From Saccharospirillum mangrovi (lineage in GTDB: Bacteria > Pseudomonadota > Gammaproteobacteria > Pseudomonadales > Natronospirillaceae): DNA of 64,000 nucleotides. The notes under the pieces are model-generated. The model made no database searches. It saw nothing but the letters and a program-made list of their open reading frames with translations, and had not been told where the DNA came from. The position numbers were made by a program, and so were the translations under genes. The stretch is taken from the NCBI RefSeq assembly GCF_003367315.1, contig NZ_CP031415.1, forward strand, positions 2,974,001 to 3,038,000, in the 5' to 3' direction. Every line of letters starts with the position of its first letter. The stretch's first letter is position 1. Positions 43,144 through 55,131 of the stretch are shown here, in pieces.

Positions 43144-44139
43144 TTACATCAGTTGCGGCAACACCACGCTCAGCACCACGCCCAAAAACATCAGGCTGCT
43201 GAAACGCTTGTTGTACAAGAACGCCACGTGCACCAGATACAGCGGCCAGGCTTGGGGTGACCAATCGTCCGGGCAGGTATCCGGTCGCGGTTGACGATAA
43301 CGCCGCCAGGCTTCGAAAAACTTCGGCAGCGCCAGCCAGATCATCAGATACGCCCAATGCAACGTGCCGAGCACCACACCAGCGGTGACGCCAGCGTACT
43401 GAACCAGCCACAAACCCAGCACGCTGGCGCGACTGAATTTTTCGCCCAACTGCACCGGCAGCGTGCGCACGCCTTTGGCCCTGTCTTCTTTTAATTTGTC
43501 GATGTGTTTGCCGAACACCACCGTGGTCGGGCCGATGCCGTACAGGCACGACACCCAGATCGCCGTCGTGTTGTACTCGCCCGACACCACCAGCGACGAC
43601 GCCAACACCATCAACGGTCCCCAGACGATCCACACCGCTGGCTCGCCCAGGCCGATGTATTTCAGCGGCCAGGTATAAAACAGCACAAAGAAAGCACCGG
43701 CGAGCATCCAGTACAGCGTTTGCAGATCGGTGCGGGCAATCAGTGCGACGCCAACCAGAATCGCCAGGCCGCCGGTCAGGGCGATGTAGCCAAACAATTG
43801 CCGCTCGCTCAGCAAACCGCTTTCCAGCGGTTGCGGGCCGTATTGGGTGCGGAAGTAGTTGTCTTTATCGACGCCTTTTTTGAAGTCGGTCCAGTCGTTC
43901 ACCAGATTGTTGGTGGCGTGCGCCAACACCAGACCGATGCACACCAGCAACGCATTGACGCCATCAAAGTGGGCATTGGGAATAGCCAGGATGATGCCGA
44001 TCAACGCCGAGAACAGCGTCATCACAAAAACCGCCGCGCGGGTCGCCACGAACCAACGCTTGAGCACGCCCATCGCTTGCCAGTCGCCATTTTCCAGGCG
44101 GGGAATTTTGGTCAGCACATCGTGCCAGGTGGGTATCAT
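43144..44139 (-). CDS. UbiA-family prenyltransferase (MenA-like)
   Basis: A 331-residue integral membrane protein with about eight hydrophobic helices. The prenyl diphosphate/Mg sites are visible as NLVNDWTDFKKGVDKD (about residues 79-94) and DKLKEDRAKG. Its layout is closer to 1,4-dihydroxy-2-naphthoate prenyltransferase (MenA) than to UbiA, but the acceptor cannot be told from sequence, and no other menaquinone genes are in view. The C-terminus contains an unusual soluble stretch (KFFEAWRRYRQPRPDTCPDD) before the last helix. It is convergent with the GbdR-like gene, 6 bases apart. Confidence 0.8.
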   Translation of the reverse strand: MIPTWHDVLTKIPRLENGDWQAMGVLKRWFVATRAAVFVMTLFSALIGIILAIPNAHFDGVNALLVCIGLVLAHATNNLVNDWTDFKKGVDKDNYFRTQYGPQPLESGLLSERQLFGYIALTGGLAILVGVALIARTDLQTLYWMLAGAFFVLFYTWPLKYIGLGEPAVWIVWGPLMVLASSLVVSGEYNTTAIWVSCLYGIGPTTVVFGKHIDKLKEDRAKGVRTLPVQLGEKFSRASVLGLWLVQYAGVTAGVVLGTLHWAYLMIWLALPKFFEAWRRYRQPRPDTCPDDWSPQAWPLYLVHVAFLYNKRFSSLMFLGVVLSVVLPQLM

Positions 44140-44265
44140 CGAAAGCGTCCTCAGCTCTGTCGTAAATCGCCGTTCAATGTACCAAATAAACGGTGATGCG
44201 AAAGAACGCTTCGATGACGATTCAACCTCAGTTGACTTATATCAGTCCGGCGATCAGCCCGACGA

Positions 44266-45585
44266 TCAGCCTTCGCCGGATGTCGGCTTGCGACGCCGCA
44301 TCGGTGCCGAGCCATCGCGTTCGGCGGGTGTCGAACGTGGCCGTTTTGGCGCTGGCTTTTTGGCCGCGCTCTTGGCTTTGCCCGTGGTTTTTTTCTTGGG
44401 TTTTTTCTTGCCGTACGCCTTGCCCGAAGCCCGAACTTTGGCCGGGCCCTGATACGAACTTTTCAGCCCTGGCAGTTCGATGCGCTCGAATATCTGGCCG
44501 GTGTAGCGCTGAATGCTGGCGAGCAGATTCCATTCGTTCGGTGCAATCAGACTGATGGCTTTGCCTTCCTGCCCGGCGCGACCAGTACGGCCAACACGGT
44601 GCACGTATTCGTCGCCTTTGCGCGCCAGATCGAAGTTGATCACCAGCGCGACATCGGGCAAATCCAGACCGCGTGCGGCCACGTCGGTGGTCACCAGGGT
44701 TTTGAATTTACCGCTGCGCAAACCGCTGACCACGGCGTTGCGCTCGTCCTGCGTCAAGTTGCCGTGCAGCAAACCGCTGCGGCGTTCGCCGTTGCGCAAA
44801 CGCGCCTGCAAGCGTTCGGCTTTAACGATGGTGTTGGTGAAAATAATCACCGGCTGTCGGCCCATCTTGCTCAACAACGCCAGCACTTGTTTCTCTTTAA
44901 AGGCATCGTCGTCCGACAGAATAAATTGCTGGGCAATGTTGTCCGGCACCGCACGCGCTTCGTGCAGCGCAATGGTTTCCGGTTCGTTCAATAATTTTTT
45001 CGCCAGGCCAATCACACCACGGTGATCGAGTGTGGCCGACAACAACAACGTCTGCCGTTCAACCGGGCATTGTTCGATGATGCTCAGCACTTCGTCGCGA
45101 AAACCCATGTCGAGCATGCGGTCGGCTTCATCGAGTACCAGACAATCGATGTCGCTCAAATCGACCGAGCCTTGCTTCAAATGTTCAGCCAGACGGCCAG
45201 GGGTGGCGATCAGAATATCCGGCACTTTGCGCAGCGCCGCGTTCTGCTCTTTAAAGGTCGCACCGCCAGTCAGGCTGAAACTGCCAACCTGAATGCCGCT
45301 GCCCAACTGCCGGCACACCTGATGAATCTGCCGCGCCAGTTCACGCGTTGGCACCAGCACCAGCGCACGAATGCCGGTGCGGGCGGTCGCCGTGCGGTTG
45401 TAACGCAGCATCAATGGCAAGGCGAACGCCACCGTTTTGCCGCTGCCGGTCTGAGCGCTGACCAACAAATCCTGGCCGTTCATCACTGCTGGAATCACCG
45501 CTTGCTGCACATCGGTGGGTTCAACAATGCCCTGTTTGGTCAGAGCGGCGGCGAGGGGTGGTGGCAATTGAAGGCTGTCGAACAC
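44266..45585 (-). CDS. DEAD-box RNA helicase
   Basis: A 439-residue ATP-dependent RNA helicase. Q motif before AVIPAVMNGQDLL, motif I AQTGSGKT, motif II DEAD (LVLDEADRMLDMGF), motif III SAT, and motif VI HRVGRTGRAG are all present. The last 75 residues are rich in Lys, Pro and Ala, a typical basic RNA-binding tail. It belongs to the RhlE/SrmB-type group; which one is unclear. The start is a GTG with a weak AGG 11 bases away. Ribosome assembly or cold adaptation is the usual role. Confidence 0.92.
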   Translation of the reverse strand: MFDSLQLPPPLAAALTKQGIVEPTDVQQAVIPAVMNGQDLLVSAQTGSGKTVAFALPLMLRYNRTATARTGIRALVLVPTRELARQIHQVCRQLGSGIQVGSFSLTGGATFKEQNAALRKVPDILIATPGRLAEHLKQGSVDLSDIDCLVLDEADRMLDMGFRDEVLSIIEQCPVERQTLLLSATLDHRGVIGLAKKLLNEPETIALHEARAVPDNIAQQFILSDDDAFKEKQVLALLSKMGRQPVIIFTNTIVKAERLQARLRNGERRSGLLHGNLTQDERNAVVSGLRSGKFKTLVTTDVAARGLDLPDVALVINFDLARKGDEYVHRVGRTGRAGQEGKAISLIAPNEWNLLASIQRYTGQIFERIELPGLKSSYQGPAKVRASGKAYGKKKPKKKTTGKAKSAAKKPAPKRPRSTPAERDGSAPMRRRKPTSGEG

Positions 45586-45730
45586 GGCGTGAGTTACCTG
45601 AGCTGAGGTCTGAAGTTTGTCGGGCGCGACTATAGCAGAGCCCGCCGCGCTTGGATGCTTTTAACCGGGGTATTAACCAGCGCTATTAACGTGACAATCG
45701 GTCCATGAAACAGTCGGCATCTTCTGCCAC

Positions 45731-45770
45731 AGTGCCGAACTGCGATCAAAAGTGCCGAACTGCGATCAAA
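45731..45770 (+). repeat. Perfect 20-bp tandem duplication
   Basis: AGTGCCGAACTGCGATCAAA occurs twice head to tail, 26 bases before the lipoprotein gene start. Three TTAAC boxes (45661, 45673, 45686) lie 40-70 bases further upstream at 12-13 base spacing. Confidence 0.85.
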
Positions 45771-45795
45771 AACCGAACAATAAGGACAGCAACGC

Positions 45796-47178
45796 ATGAG
45801 AGACCTAAAAGGTATTTTCGGAATCCTGGCGGCAACAACACTGCTCGCCGCCTGCCAGAGCACGCCATCACACCCTTCCGCCGAGATAGACCAGACCGCT
45901 CAAGACGTAATGCAACGCTACGCCGTACCGGGCCTGGCCCTGGCGCGCATTGAAGACGGCGAACTGCTGTGGACGCGCAGCTACGGCCAGGCCGATGCCG
46001 ACCAACCGCTGACCGCCGATACCATCTTTAATGTCGCCTCACTGACCAAGCCGTTGTTCAGCCTCGGCTACCTGCATCAGGTCGAAGCCGGCCGCGCCGA
46101 TCTGGACGCACCGCTGGCCGATGACTGGATCGACCCGGACGTTGCCGACGACCCGCGCCTGCCGCAACTGACCGCCCGTCTGGCGCTCAGCCATCAAAGC
46201 GGCTTTCCCAACTGGCGCGGCCGCGATGGTTTGTTCTTTATGTTCGCGCCGGGCGAGCGTCACGAATATTCCGGCGAAGGTTATGAATACGTGCGCCGCG
46301 CGTTGGAAAGCCAGACGGGCGAATCGATGTCGGCCTGGATGCAGCGCGACGTACTGAAACCGGCGGGCATGAACGACACCGTCTTTGGTTGGGACGACCG
46401 TTTAAACGGCCGCGTCAGCGCCGGTTACGACGAAGCGGGCCATACCGTGGAGCTGACCTCACACACCCGCGAACCCAACGCCGCCGCCAACACCTTCACC
46501 ACCATCGGCGATTACGGCCGCTTCGCTGCTTGGGTAGCGCGCGGTGCCGATCTCGACCCGGCCCTGTTTGCGCAAATGATCACACCGCAATCGGCGCATC
46601 CCGACCCGCTGGAATTCTGGGGCCTGGGTTGGCGGCTGACGCAAATGCCCGATCGCACCTTGATCGAACACGACGGCCGCGAACCCGGCATCCGCACGCT
46701 GGTCATCATCGACCCGAGCAACGGCGATGGCCTGGTGATGCTGACCAACAGCTCCAACGGCGAATTAATTGTGCGCGATCTGCTCAAAGCCACCTGGCCC
46801 GACGCCGATGCGGTACTGGCGCAACGCGACCGCGACACCTGGCATTATCTGTCGGCGTTGCCGGCACCGGCCTTGCCCGGATTGCTCGGCTTTATCGCCC
46901 AGTCGCCGTCGTTCAGCATGAAACTGCTGTACGCCGCCAAAGCCGGTCTGATCGATGAAGCCGGTTTGAGCGCGGCCGAACTGGCAAAGGCAGACGCCAC
47001 GCTGTCGGCCCTGGTGGAAACCCAATTCGACGGCGAGGTTTCGCCCGACACCTTGCGCGAACTGTTTATGCAATTGGGCACGCCGACCGAACAAGGTTTC
47101 GCCTTCGCCGAAGCCTTGAGCGCCGACCAGGCCCGCAACTGGCTGGACTCAGCCGCCACTCTGGCAGACGCCCGCTGA
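45796..47178 (+). CDS. Beta-lactamase-fold serine hydrolase lipoprotein
   Basis: A 460-residue member of the class C beta-lactamase/DD-peptidase/EstB family. The signal ends in lipobox LAAC (cysteine 20), so it is lipid-anchored. The active-site SxxK is SLTK (Ser82), the YxN-like motif is YSG (Tyr158), and an HDG (about 292) stands where KTG would be in beta-lactamases, as in many esterases of this fold. Substrate unknown; a cell-wall or ester hydrolase is more likely than antibiotic resistance. It is monocistronic, with a hairpin terminator downstream. Confidence 0.85.
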   Translation: MRDLKGIFGILAATTLLAACQSTPSHPSAEIDQTAQDVMQRYAVPGLALARIEDGELLWTRSYGQADADQPLTADTIFNVASLTKPLFSLGYLHQVEAGRADLDAPLADDWIDPDVADDPRLPQLTARLALSHQSGFPNWRGRDGLFFMFAPGERHEYSGEGYEYVRRALESQTGESMSAWMQRDVLKPAGMNDTVFGWDDRLNGRVSAGYDEAGHTVELTSHTREPNAAANTFTTIGDYGRFAAWVARGADLDPALFAQMITPQSAHPDPLEFWGLGWRLTQMPDRTLIEHDGREPGIRTLVIIDPSNGDGLVMLTNSSNGELIVRDLLKATWPDADAVLAQRDRDTWHYLSALPAPALPGLLGFIAQSPSFSMKLLYAAKAGLIDEAGLSAAELAKADATLSALVETQFDGEVSPDTLRELFMQLGTPTEQGFAFAEALSADQARNWLDSAATLADAR

Positions 47179-47286
47179 ATTCATCTTGCCGGGGCGCTTG
47201 CCAGCGACAGGCGCCCTAGCGATATAACCGCATGTCGCACCGACGTAACCCGGTTGCGTCGCTTATCCTTAGAATGTTTCCGATAA

Positions 47287-47311
47287 CGAGCCGCCGCGTG
47301 CGGCTCGTTTT
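47287..47311 (+). terminator. Hairpin with T run in front of aruC
   Basis: CGAGCCGC-CGCGT-GCGGCTCG followed by TTTT. It lies 108 bases past the lipoprotein gene and 34 bases before the aruC start. It may end the former gene's transcript or act as an attenuator for the arginine genes. Confidence 0.7.
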
Positions 47312-47344
47312 GCCCATCCAACCATCCCAACAATGGAAGTCGAT

Positions 47345-48550
47345 ATGAGCGCCGTTACCCGAGAACAATTCGATGCCGTCATGGTCCCCAATTACGCCCC
47401 TGGAAAAATCATCCCGGTGCGCGGCAAAGGTTCACGCATCTGGGATCAGGCCGAGCGCGAATACATCGACTTCGCCGGCGGCATTGCCGTCAGTGCGCTG
47501 GGCCACGCCCACCCGAAACTGGTCGCAGCGCTGACCGAGCAGGGCCAGAAACTCTGGCACCTGTCGAACGTTATGACCAACGAGCCGGCCATTGAGCTGG
47601 CGCAGAAACTGACCGAGCTGACCTTTGCCGACAAAGTCTACTTCTGCAACTCCGGCGCCGAAGCCAACGAAGCCGCGTTGAAGCTGGCGCGTCGTCACGC
47701 TTACCTGAACGTCGGCCCGGAAAAACACGAAATCATTTCCACGCTGCAATCTTTCCATGGCCGTACCCTGTTCACCGTCTCCGTCGGCGGCCAGGCCAAA
47801 TACAAAGAAGGTTTCGAGCCGACACCGGGCGGCATCAGCCACGTGCCGTATAACGATCTGGACGCCATGGCCGCCGCCATTTCCGACAAAACCGCCGCCG
47901 TCATCATCGAACCGATTCAGGGCGAAGGCGGCATCACGCCTGCGGTGGAAGGCTACCTGCAAGGCCTGCGCGAGTTGTGCGACCAGCACGGCGCGCTGCT
48001 GATTTTCGATGAAATCCAATCCGGCGTCGGCCGCACCGGCTCGCTCTACGCCTACCAGCGTTATGGCGTTACGCCCGACATTCTGACCACCGCCAAAGCC
48101 CTCGGCGGCGGCTTCCCGATCGGCGCCATGCTGACCACCGACGCCGTGGCCCCGAGCCTCGGTTTCGGCACCCACGGCTCCACTTACGGTGGCAACCCGC
48201 TGGCCTGTTCGGTATCGCTGGCGGTGCTGGATGTGCTGACCAACGACGGCGTGCTCGATGGCGTCGCCGCCAAATCCAAGCGCTATTTCGATGGCCTGAA
48301 ACGCATCAATGAACAGTACAAAGTGTTCAAAGACATTCGCGGCATGGGTTTGTTGATCGGCTGCGAATTGATCGACGAACGCAAAGGCCAGGCGAAAGAC
48401 CTGAACGCCCTGGCGCTGGAAGAAGGCTTGCTGTGTCTGGTGGCCGGCCCCGACGTTCTGCGTCTGGCACCGGCGTTGAACATTCCCGATGCCGACATCG
48501 ACGAAGGCCTGGCCCGACTGGAAAAAGCCGTCGCCCGCTTCGTTGGCTAA
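47345..48550 (+). CDS. aruC: Succinylornithine/acetylornithine aminotransferase
   Basis: PLP-dependent class III aminotransferase of 401 residues, third step of the arginine succinyltransferase pathway. The PLP lysine is Lys251 in [13 protein letters not shown], with [15 protein letters not shown] and [13 protein letters not shown] regions. I use the ATG at 47345 (GGAAG before it); an in-frame ATG at 47333 would add four residues. The enzymes of this family often also act in arginine synthesis (ArgD), but the following four genes point to catabolism. Confidence 0.93.
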   Translation: MSAVTREQFDAVMVPNYAPGKIIPVRGKGSRIWDQAEREYIDFAGGIAVSALGHAHPKLVAALTEQGQKLWHLSNVMTNEPAIELAQKLTELTFADKVYFCNSGAEANEAALKLARRHAYLNVGPEKHEIISTLQSFHGRTLFTVSVGGQAKYKEGFEPTPGGISHVPYNDLDAMAAAISDKTAAVIIEPIQGEGGITPAVEGYLQGLRELCDQHGALLIFDEIQSGVGRTGSLYAYQRYGVTPDILTTAKALGGGFPIGAMLTTDAVAPSLGFGTHGSTYGGNPLACSVSLAVLDVLTNDGVLDGVAAKSKRYFDGLKRINEQYKVFKDIRGMGLLIGCELIDERKGQAKDLNALALEEGLLCLVAGPDVLRLAPALNIPDADIDEGLARLEKAVARFVG

Positions 48551-48571
48551 GCTCGGAATCTTGGTTTAAAC

Positions 48572-48594
48572 GGGGTCGCACTGCGGCCCCTTTT
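48572..48594 (+). terminator. Intrinsic terminator-like hairpin between aruC and aruF
   Basis: GGGGTCGCA / TGCGGCCCC stem (one G-U pair) followed by TTTT, in the 67-base gap between the two genes. It probably lowers read-through into the rest of the operon. Confidence 0.65.
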
Positions 48595-48617
48595 GCGCAA
48601 GTGCAAGAGGAAACACC

Positions 48618-49631
48618 ATGCTCGTCGTCCGACCGAGTGCATTCGCCGATCTGCCCAGTATCGAACGGTTGCTCTACGCCACCGACGCCCGCGTTACCAC
48701 CCTGCCCAAGGAACGCGACAAGCTGTCGGAAAAAATCACCCAGTCCGAAGATGCCTTCGACACCGGCCTCGACCAGGACGGCCCAGCGGCGTTTTTGTTT
48801 GTGCTCGAAGATACCGAGCAACAGCAACTGCTCGGCACGTCCGGTTTGGATACCGAAGCCGGCGGCGGTTATCCGTTCTTTAATTACCGCCTCGATGAAG
48901 TCGTCCACGCTTCGCACAATTTAAACGTCAGCGCCAAAGTACCGATTCTGTTTTTGTCGCACGAACTGACCGGCAAGACTTTGCTGCGTTCGTTTGCAAT
49001 CGAACCGGCACTGAAAAAAACCGACGCTTTTGAATTGCTGTCACGCGCCCGATTGTTGTTCATCGCCTGTTTGCCGGAGCGTTTTCAGCGCCAGGTGATT
49101 GTCGAAGTGCAGGGCATTTTTGACGAAAAAGGCGACTGCCCGTTCTGGGATGCCGTCGGCCGACATTTCTTCGGCATCGACTTCAATACCGCCGATTATT
49201 ACTGCTCGGTAAAAAGCAAAACCTTCATGTCGGAATTGATTCCGCAACACCCGGTTTACGTGCCGCTGTTGCCGGAACGCGCGCGCGGCACCATCGGCCA
49301 GAACCACGAAGCGGCCAACCGCGCCTGCGGTTTGTTCTATCGCGAAGGCTTTGAGAAAACGCCCTTTATCGATCCGTTCGATGGCGGCCCGGTGCTCTCG
49401 GGCGAGGTGCGCGATCTGCACACCGTGCGTCAGGTTCGGTTCAAAAAAGCGCGCCCGAGTGAAGTGGTCGGCGGTCTGAAATATCTGATCTGCAACCGCT
49501 CGCTGAAAGACTTCCGCTGCACCATCGGCACCTTGGTCGATGGCATCGGTGAAACCATTCGTCTGCCGTTGGATGTTGCCGAAGCGCTCGGCGTGTCCGA
49601 AGGCGACCCCATCGCCTACGCGCCGCTGTAA
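48618..49631 (+). CDS. aruF: Arginine N-succinyltransferase, alpha subunit
   Basis: First step of the pathway: transfers succinyl from succinyl-CoA to arginine (and ornithine). The 337-residue protein has the AstA-family fold with SFHG-type regions such as ARLLFIACLPERF and EVQGIFDEKGDCPFWDAVGRHFF. A second AstA-like gene follows, and in Pseudomonas the two make a heteromeric enzyme (AruF/AruG). I assign alpha to the first by order. RBS AAGAGGAAA lies before the ATG. Confidence 0.92.
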   Translation: MLVVRPSAFADLPSIERLLYATDARVTTLPKERDKLSEKITQSEDAFDTGLDQDGPAAFLFVLEDTEQQQLLGTSGLDTEAGGGYPFFNYRLDEVVHASHNLNVSAKVPILFLSHELTGKTLLRSFAIEPALKKTDAFELLSRARLLFIACLPERFQRQVIVEVQGIFDEKGDCPFWDAVGRHFFGIDFNTADYYCSVKSKTFMSELIPQHPVYVPLLPERARGTIGQNHEAANRACGLFYREGFEKTPFIDPFDGGPVLSGEVRDLHTVRQVRFKKARPSEVVGGLKYLICNRSLKDFRCTIGTLVDGIGETIRLPLDVAEALGVSEGDPIAYAPL

Positions 49632-49642
49632 GGGAGACTGCC

Positions 49643-53491
<3,849 letters not shown>

Positions 53492-53499
53492 CCCAAACC

Positions 53500-53521
53500 C
53501 GCGCCGAAAAAAAGCGGCGCG
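53500..53521 (+). terminator. Candidate terminator of the arginine operon
   Basis: CGCGCCG-AAAAAAAG-CGGCGCG perfect stem 9 bases after the astB stop, followed by only TTTC. The position fits the end of the operon, the T run is short. Confidence 0.55.
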
Positions 53522-53659
53522 TTTCAAACACTTCAACGAAAAAAACACATTTTCTAAAACGTTTAGTCAAACGGCGGCTTTGTAAGCTGGGTTTCCAAAC
53601 CAAGGACTGGTGATCACCAACGCACGTTCAGGTGATCCTCGACTTCAGGAAACCCGCCC

Positions 53660-55087
53660 ATGCCCAACTTTTCCATACCCGGCTTTGTCGTCTGCGTATC
53701 GTTGTTCTGCACCTGCCTGGCCGTTCACGCCGAGTCGCTGTACGAACCTTCGCCCGTGCCCGCCTTCCCCGCGCCGGCGCAGCTGGAATTGCAATTCGAT
53801 GCCAGCGATCGCGTGGTCTTCAGTTGGCAGCCAGTGCCCAACGCCACCCTGTACCACCTCCAGGAACAGCGCGACAACCACGACCATTTTCTCGACCTGG
53901 CAGCCAACCTGCCGGCCTCCACACAGCGTTACCGAATTCTGCCTGCGTTGTACGGCCGCCATACCTCGCATTACCGGCTGCTCAGTTGCAACGCCGCCGG
54001 TTGCAGCCAGTCCAACACCCTGATGATTCGCACCAACCCGGAAACACCGCTGGCCGATTTAATGCCGCCGCAACGCAGCGATTTATTCGGCTCCGCGCTG
54101 AGCCTCAATGAAGACGGAACCATCCTCGCGGTGGGCGCGCCTACGGCCAATGTCCGCAACATCAAAACCGGCATGGGCGCCGGCGCGGTTTACGTTTTTC
54201 AGCACCACCAGGGCAACTGGTCGGCACCGGCCACCCTGGTATCCGCCACCGACAGCGCAGTGGAACGCTTTGGCTACGCCGTCAAAATCGACGCCGAAGG
54301 CCGTGTGCTGTCCATCGACAGCCAGGCGAAAAGCAACAACAACGGTCGCGCCATTACCCAGGTGTTCGCGCACAAAACCGCCGGCGGCTGGTACCCGGAA
54401 CTGGATTCAAACCAATACGACAGCGCCCAGAATGACCAACCCATCCTACCCATCAGCCTGAGTACCGATGGCAATGTCCTCGCCATCACCATCCGCTATG
54501 AATTCGCCAGCCTGTCGCCCACCAGCCCGTGGAATGACACAGCGTTCAACACCGGCACCCTGAGCTCGGTCTACCTCTTCGACCAAACCCGCTTAGGCTG
54601 GGCACCGCCGGTGCAGGTAACCTCGGCCACGCCACAGCCCAACGGCCTGTTCGGCTACGCCATCAGCCTCAGCGGCAACAGCCGGGTACTGGCGGTGGGT
54701 GAACCCGTCTTCACCGACGCCGCCAACCAGGCGGCCTACAGCGGCGCGGTGTATATCTTCGAGCGCCAGAACAGCGGCCATTGGCAGCAACAGGCCTACT
54801 TGCATTCGCACGTGGCAATGGTCGACCCCTGGTTTGGGCATTCGCTCAGCCTGAATGGCGATGGCACCGTGCTGGCCGTCGGCACCTTTGATCGCCTCTC
54901 GGCATCCAACGCCACCACCACCGGCCTGCCCCGGCTCGGCACCGGCCAGGTGCAGGTATTCACCCGCACCGCCTCCACCGACTGGCAATTCAACACCCGG
55001 CTGGAAGCCGATTCGCATCGCACTGTGCAAGCAGCATGGCAACCGCCCAGCGATGCCGGCCTGGCATTGAATACCCCAGCGCCCTGA
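53660..55087 (+). CDS. Exported FG-GAP-like beta-propeller protein
   Basis: A 475-residue secreted protein. The first 24 residues form a signal peptide (VVCVSLFCTCLAVHA). Residues about 35-125 look like a fibronectin type III-type domain (VFSWQPVPNATLYHLQEQ ... YRLLSCNAAGCSQSNTL). The rest has FG-GAP-type propeller units recurring about every 60-70 residues: FGSALSLNEDGTILAVGAP, FGYAVKIDAEGRVLS, FGYAISLSGNSRVLAVGEP and FGHSLSLNGDGTVLAVGT, each leading to a GAVYVF-like strand. Function not recognised; binding of carbohydrate or protein at the surface is usual for such folds. It is followed 44 bases later by the kelch-like lipoprotein gene. Confidence 0.8.
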   Translation: MPNFSIPGFVVCVSLFCTCLAVHAESLYEPSPVPAFPAPAQLELQFDASDRVVFSWQPVPNATLYHLQEQRDNHDHFLDLAANLPASTQRYRILPALYGRHTSHYRLLSCNAAGCSQSNTLMIRTNPETPLADLMPPQRSDLFGSALSLNEDGTILAVGAPTANVRNIKTGMGAGAVYVFQHHQGNWSAPATLVSATDSAVERFGYAVKIDAEGRVLSIDSQAKSNNNGRAITQVFAHKTAGGWYPELDSNQYDSAQNDQPILPISLSTDGNVLAITIRYEFASLSPTSPWNDTAFNTGTLSSVYLFDQTRLGWAPPVQVTSATPQPNGLFGYAISLSGNSRVLAVGEPVFTDAANQAAYSGAVYIFERQNSGHWQQQAYLHSHVAMVDPWFGHSLSLNGDGTVLAVGTFDRLSASNATTTGLPRLGTGQVQVFTRTASTDWQFNTRLEADSHRTVQAAWQPPSDAGLALNTPAP

Positions 55088-55131
55088 TCAACCAACAGCA
55101 ACCGCCCAACGTTCACCCAGAGGAATCGACC

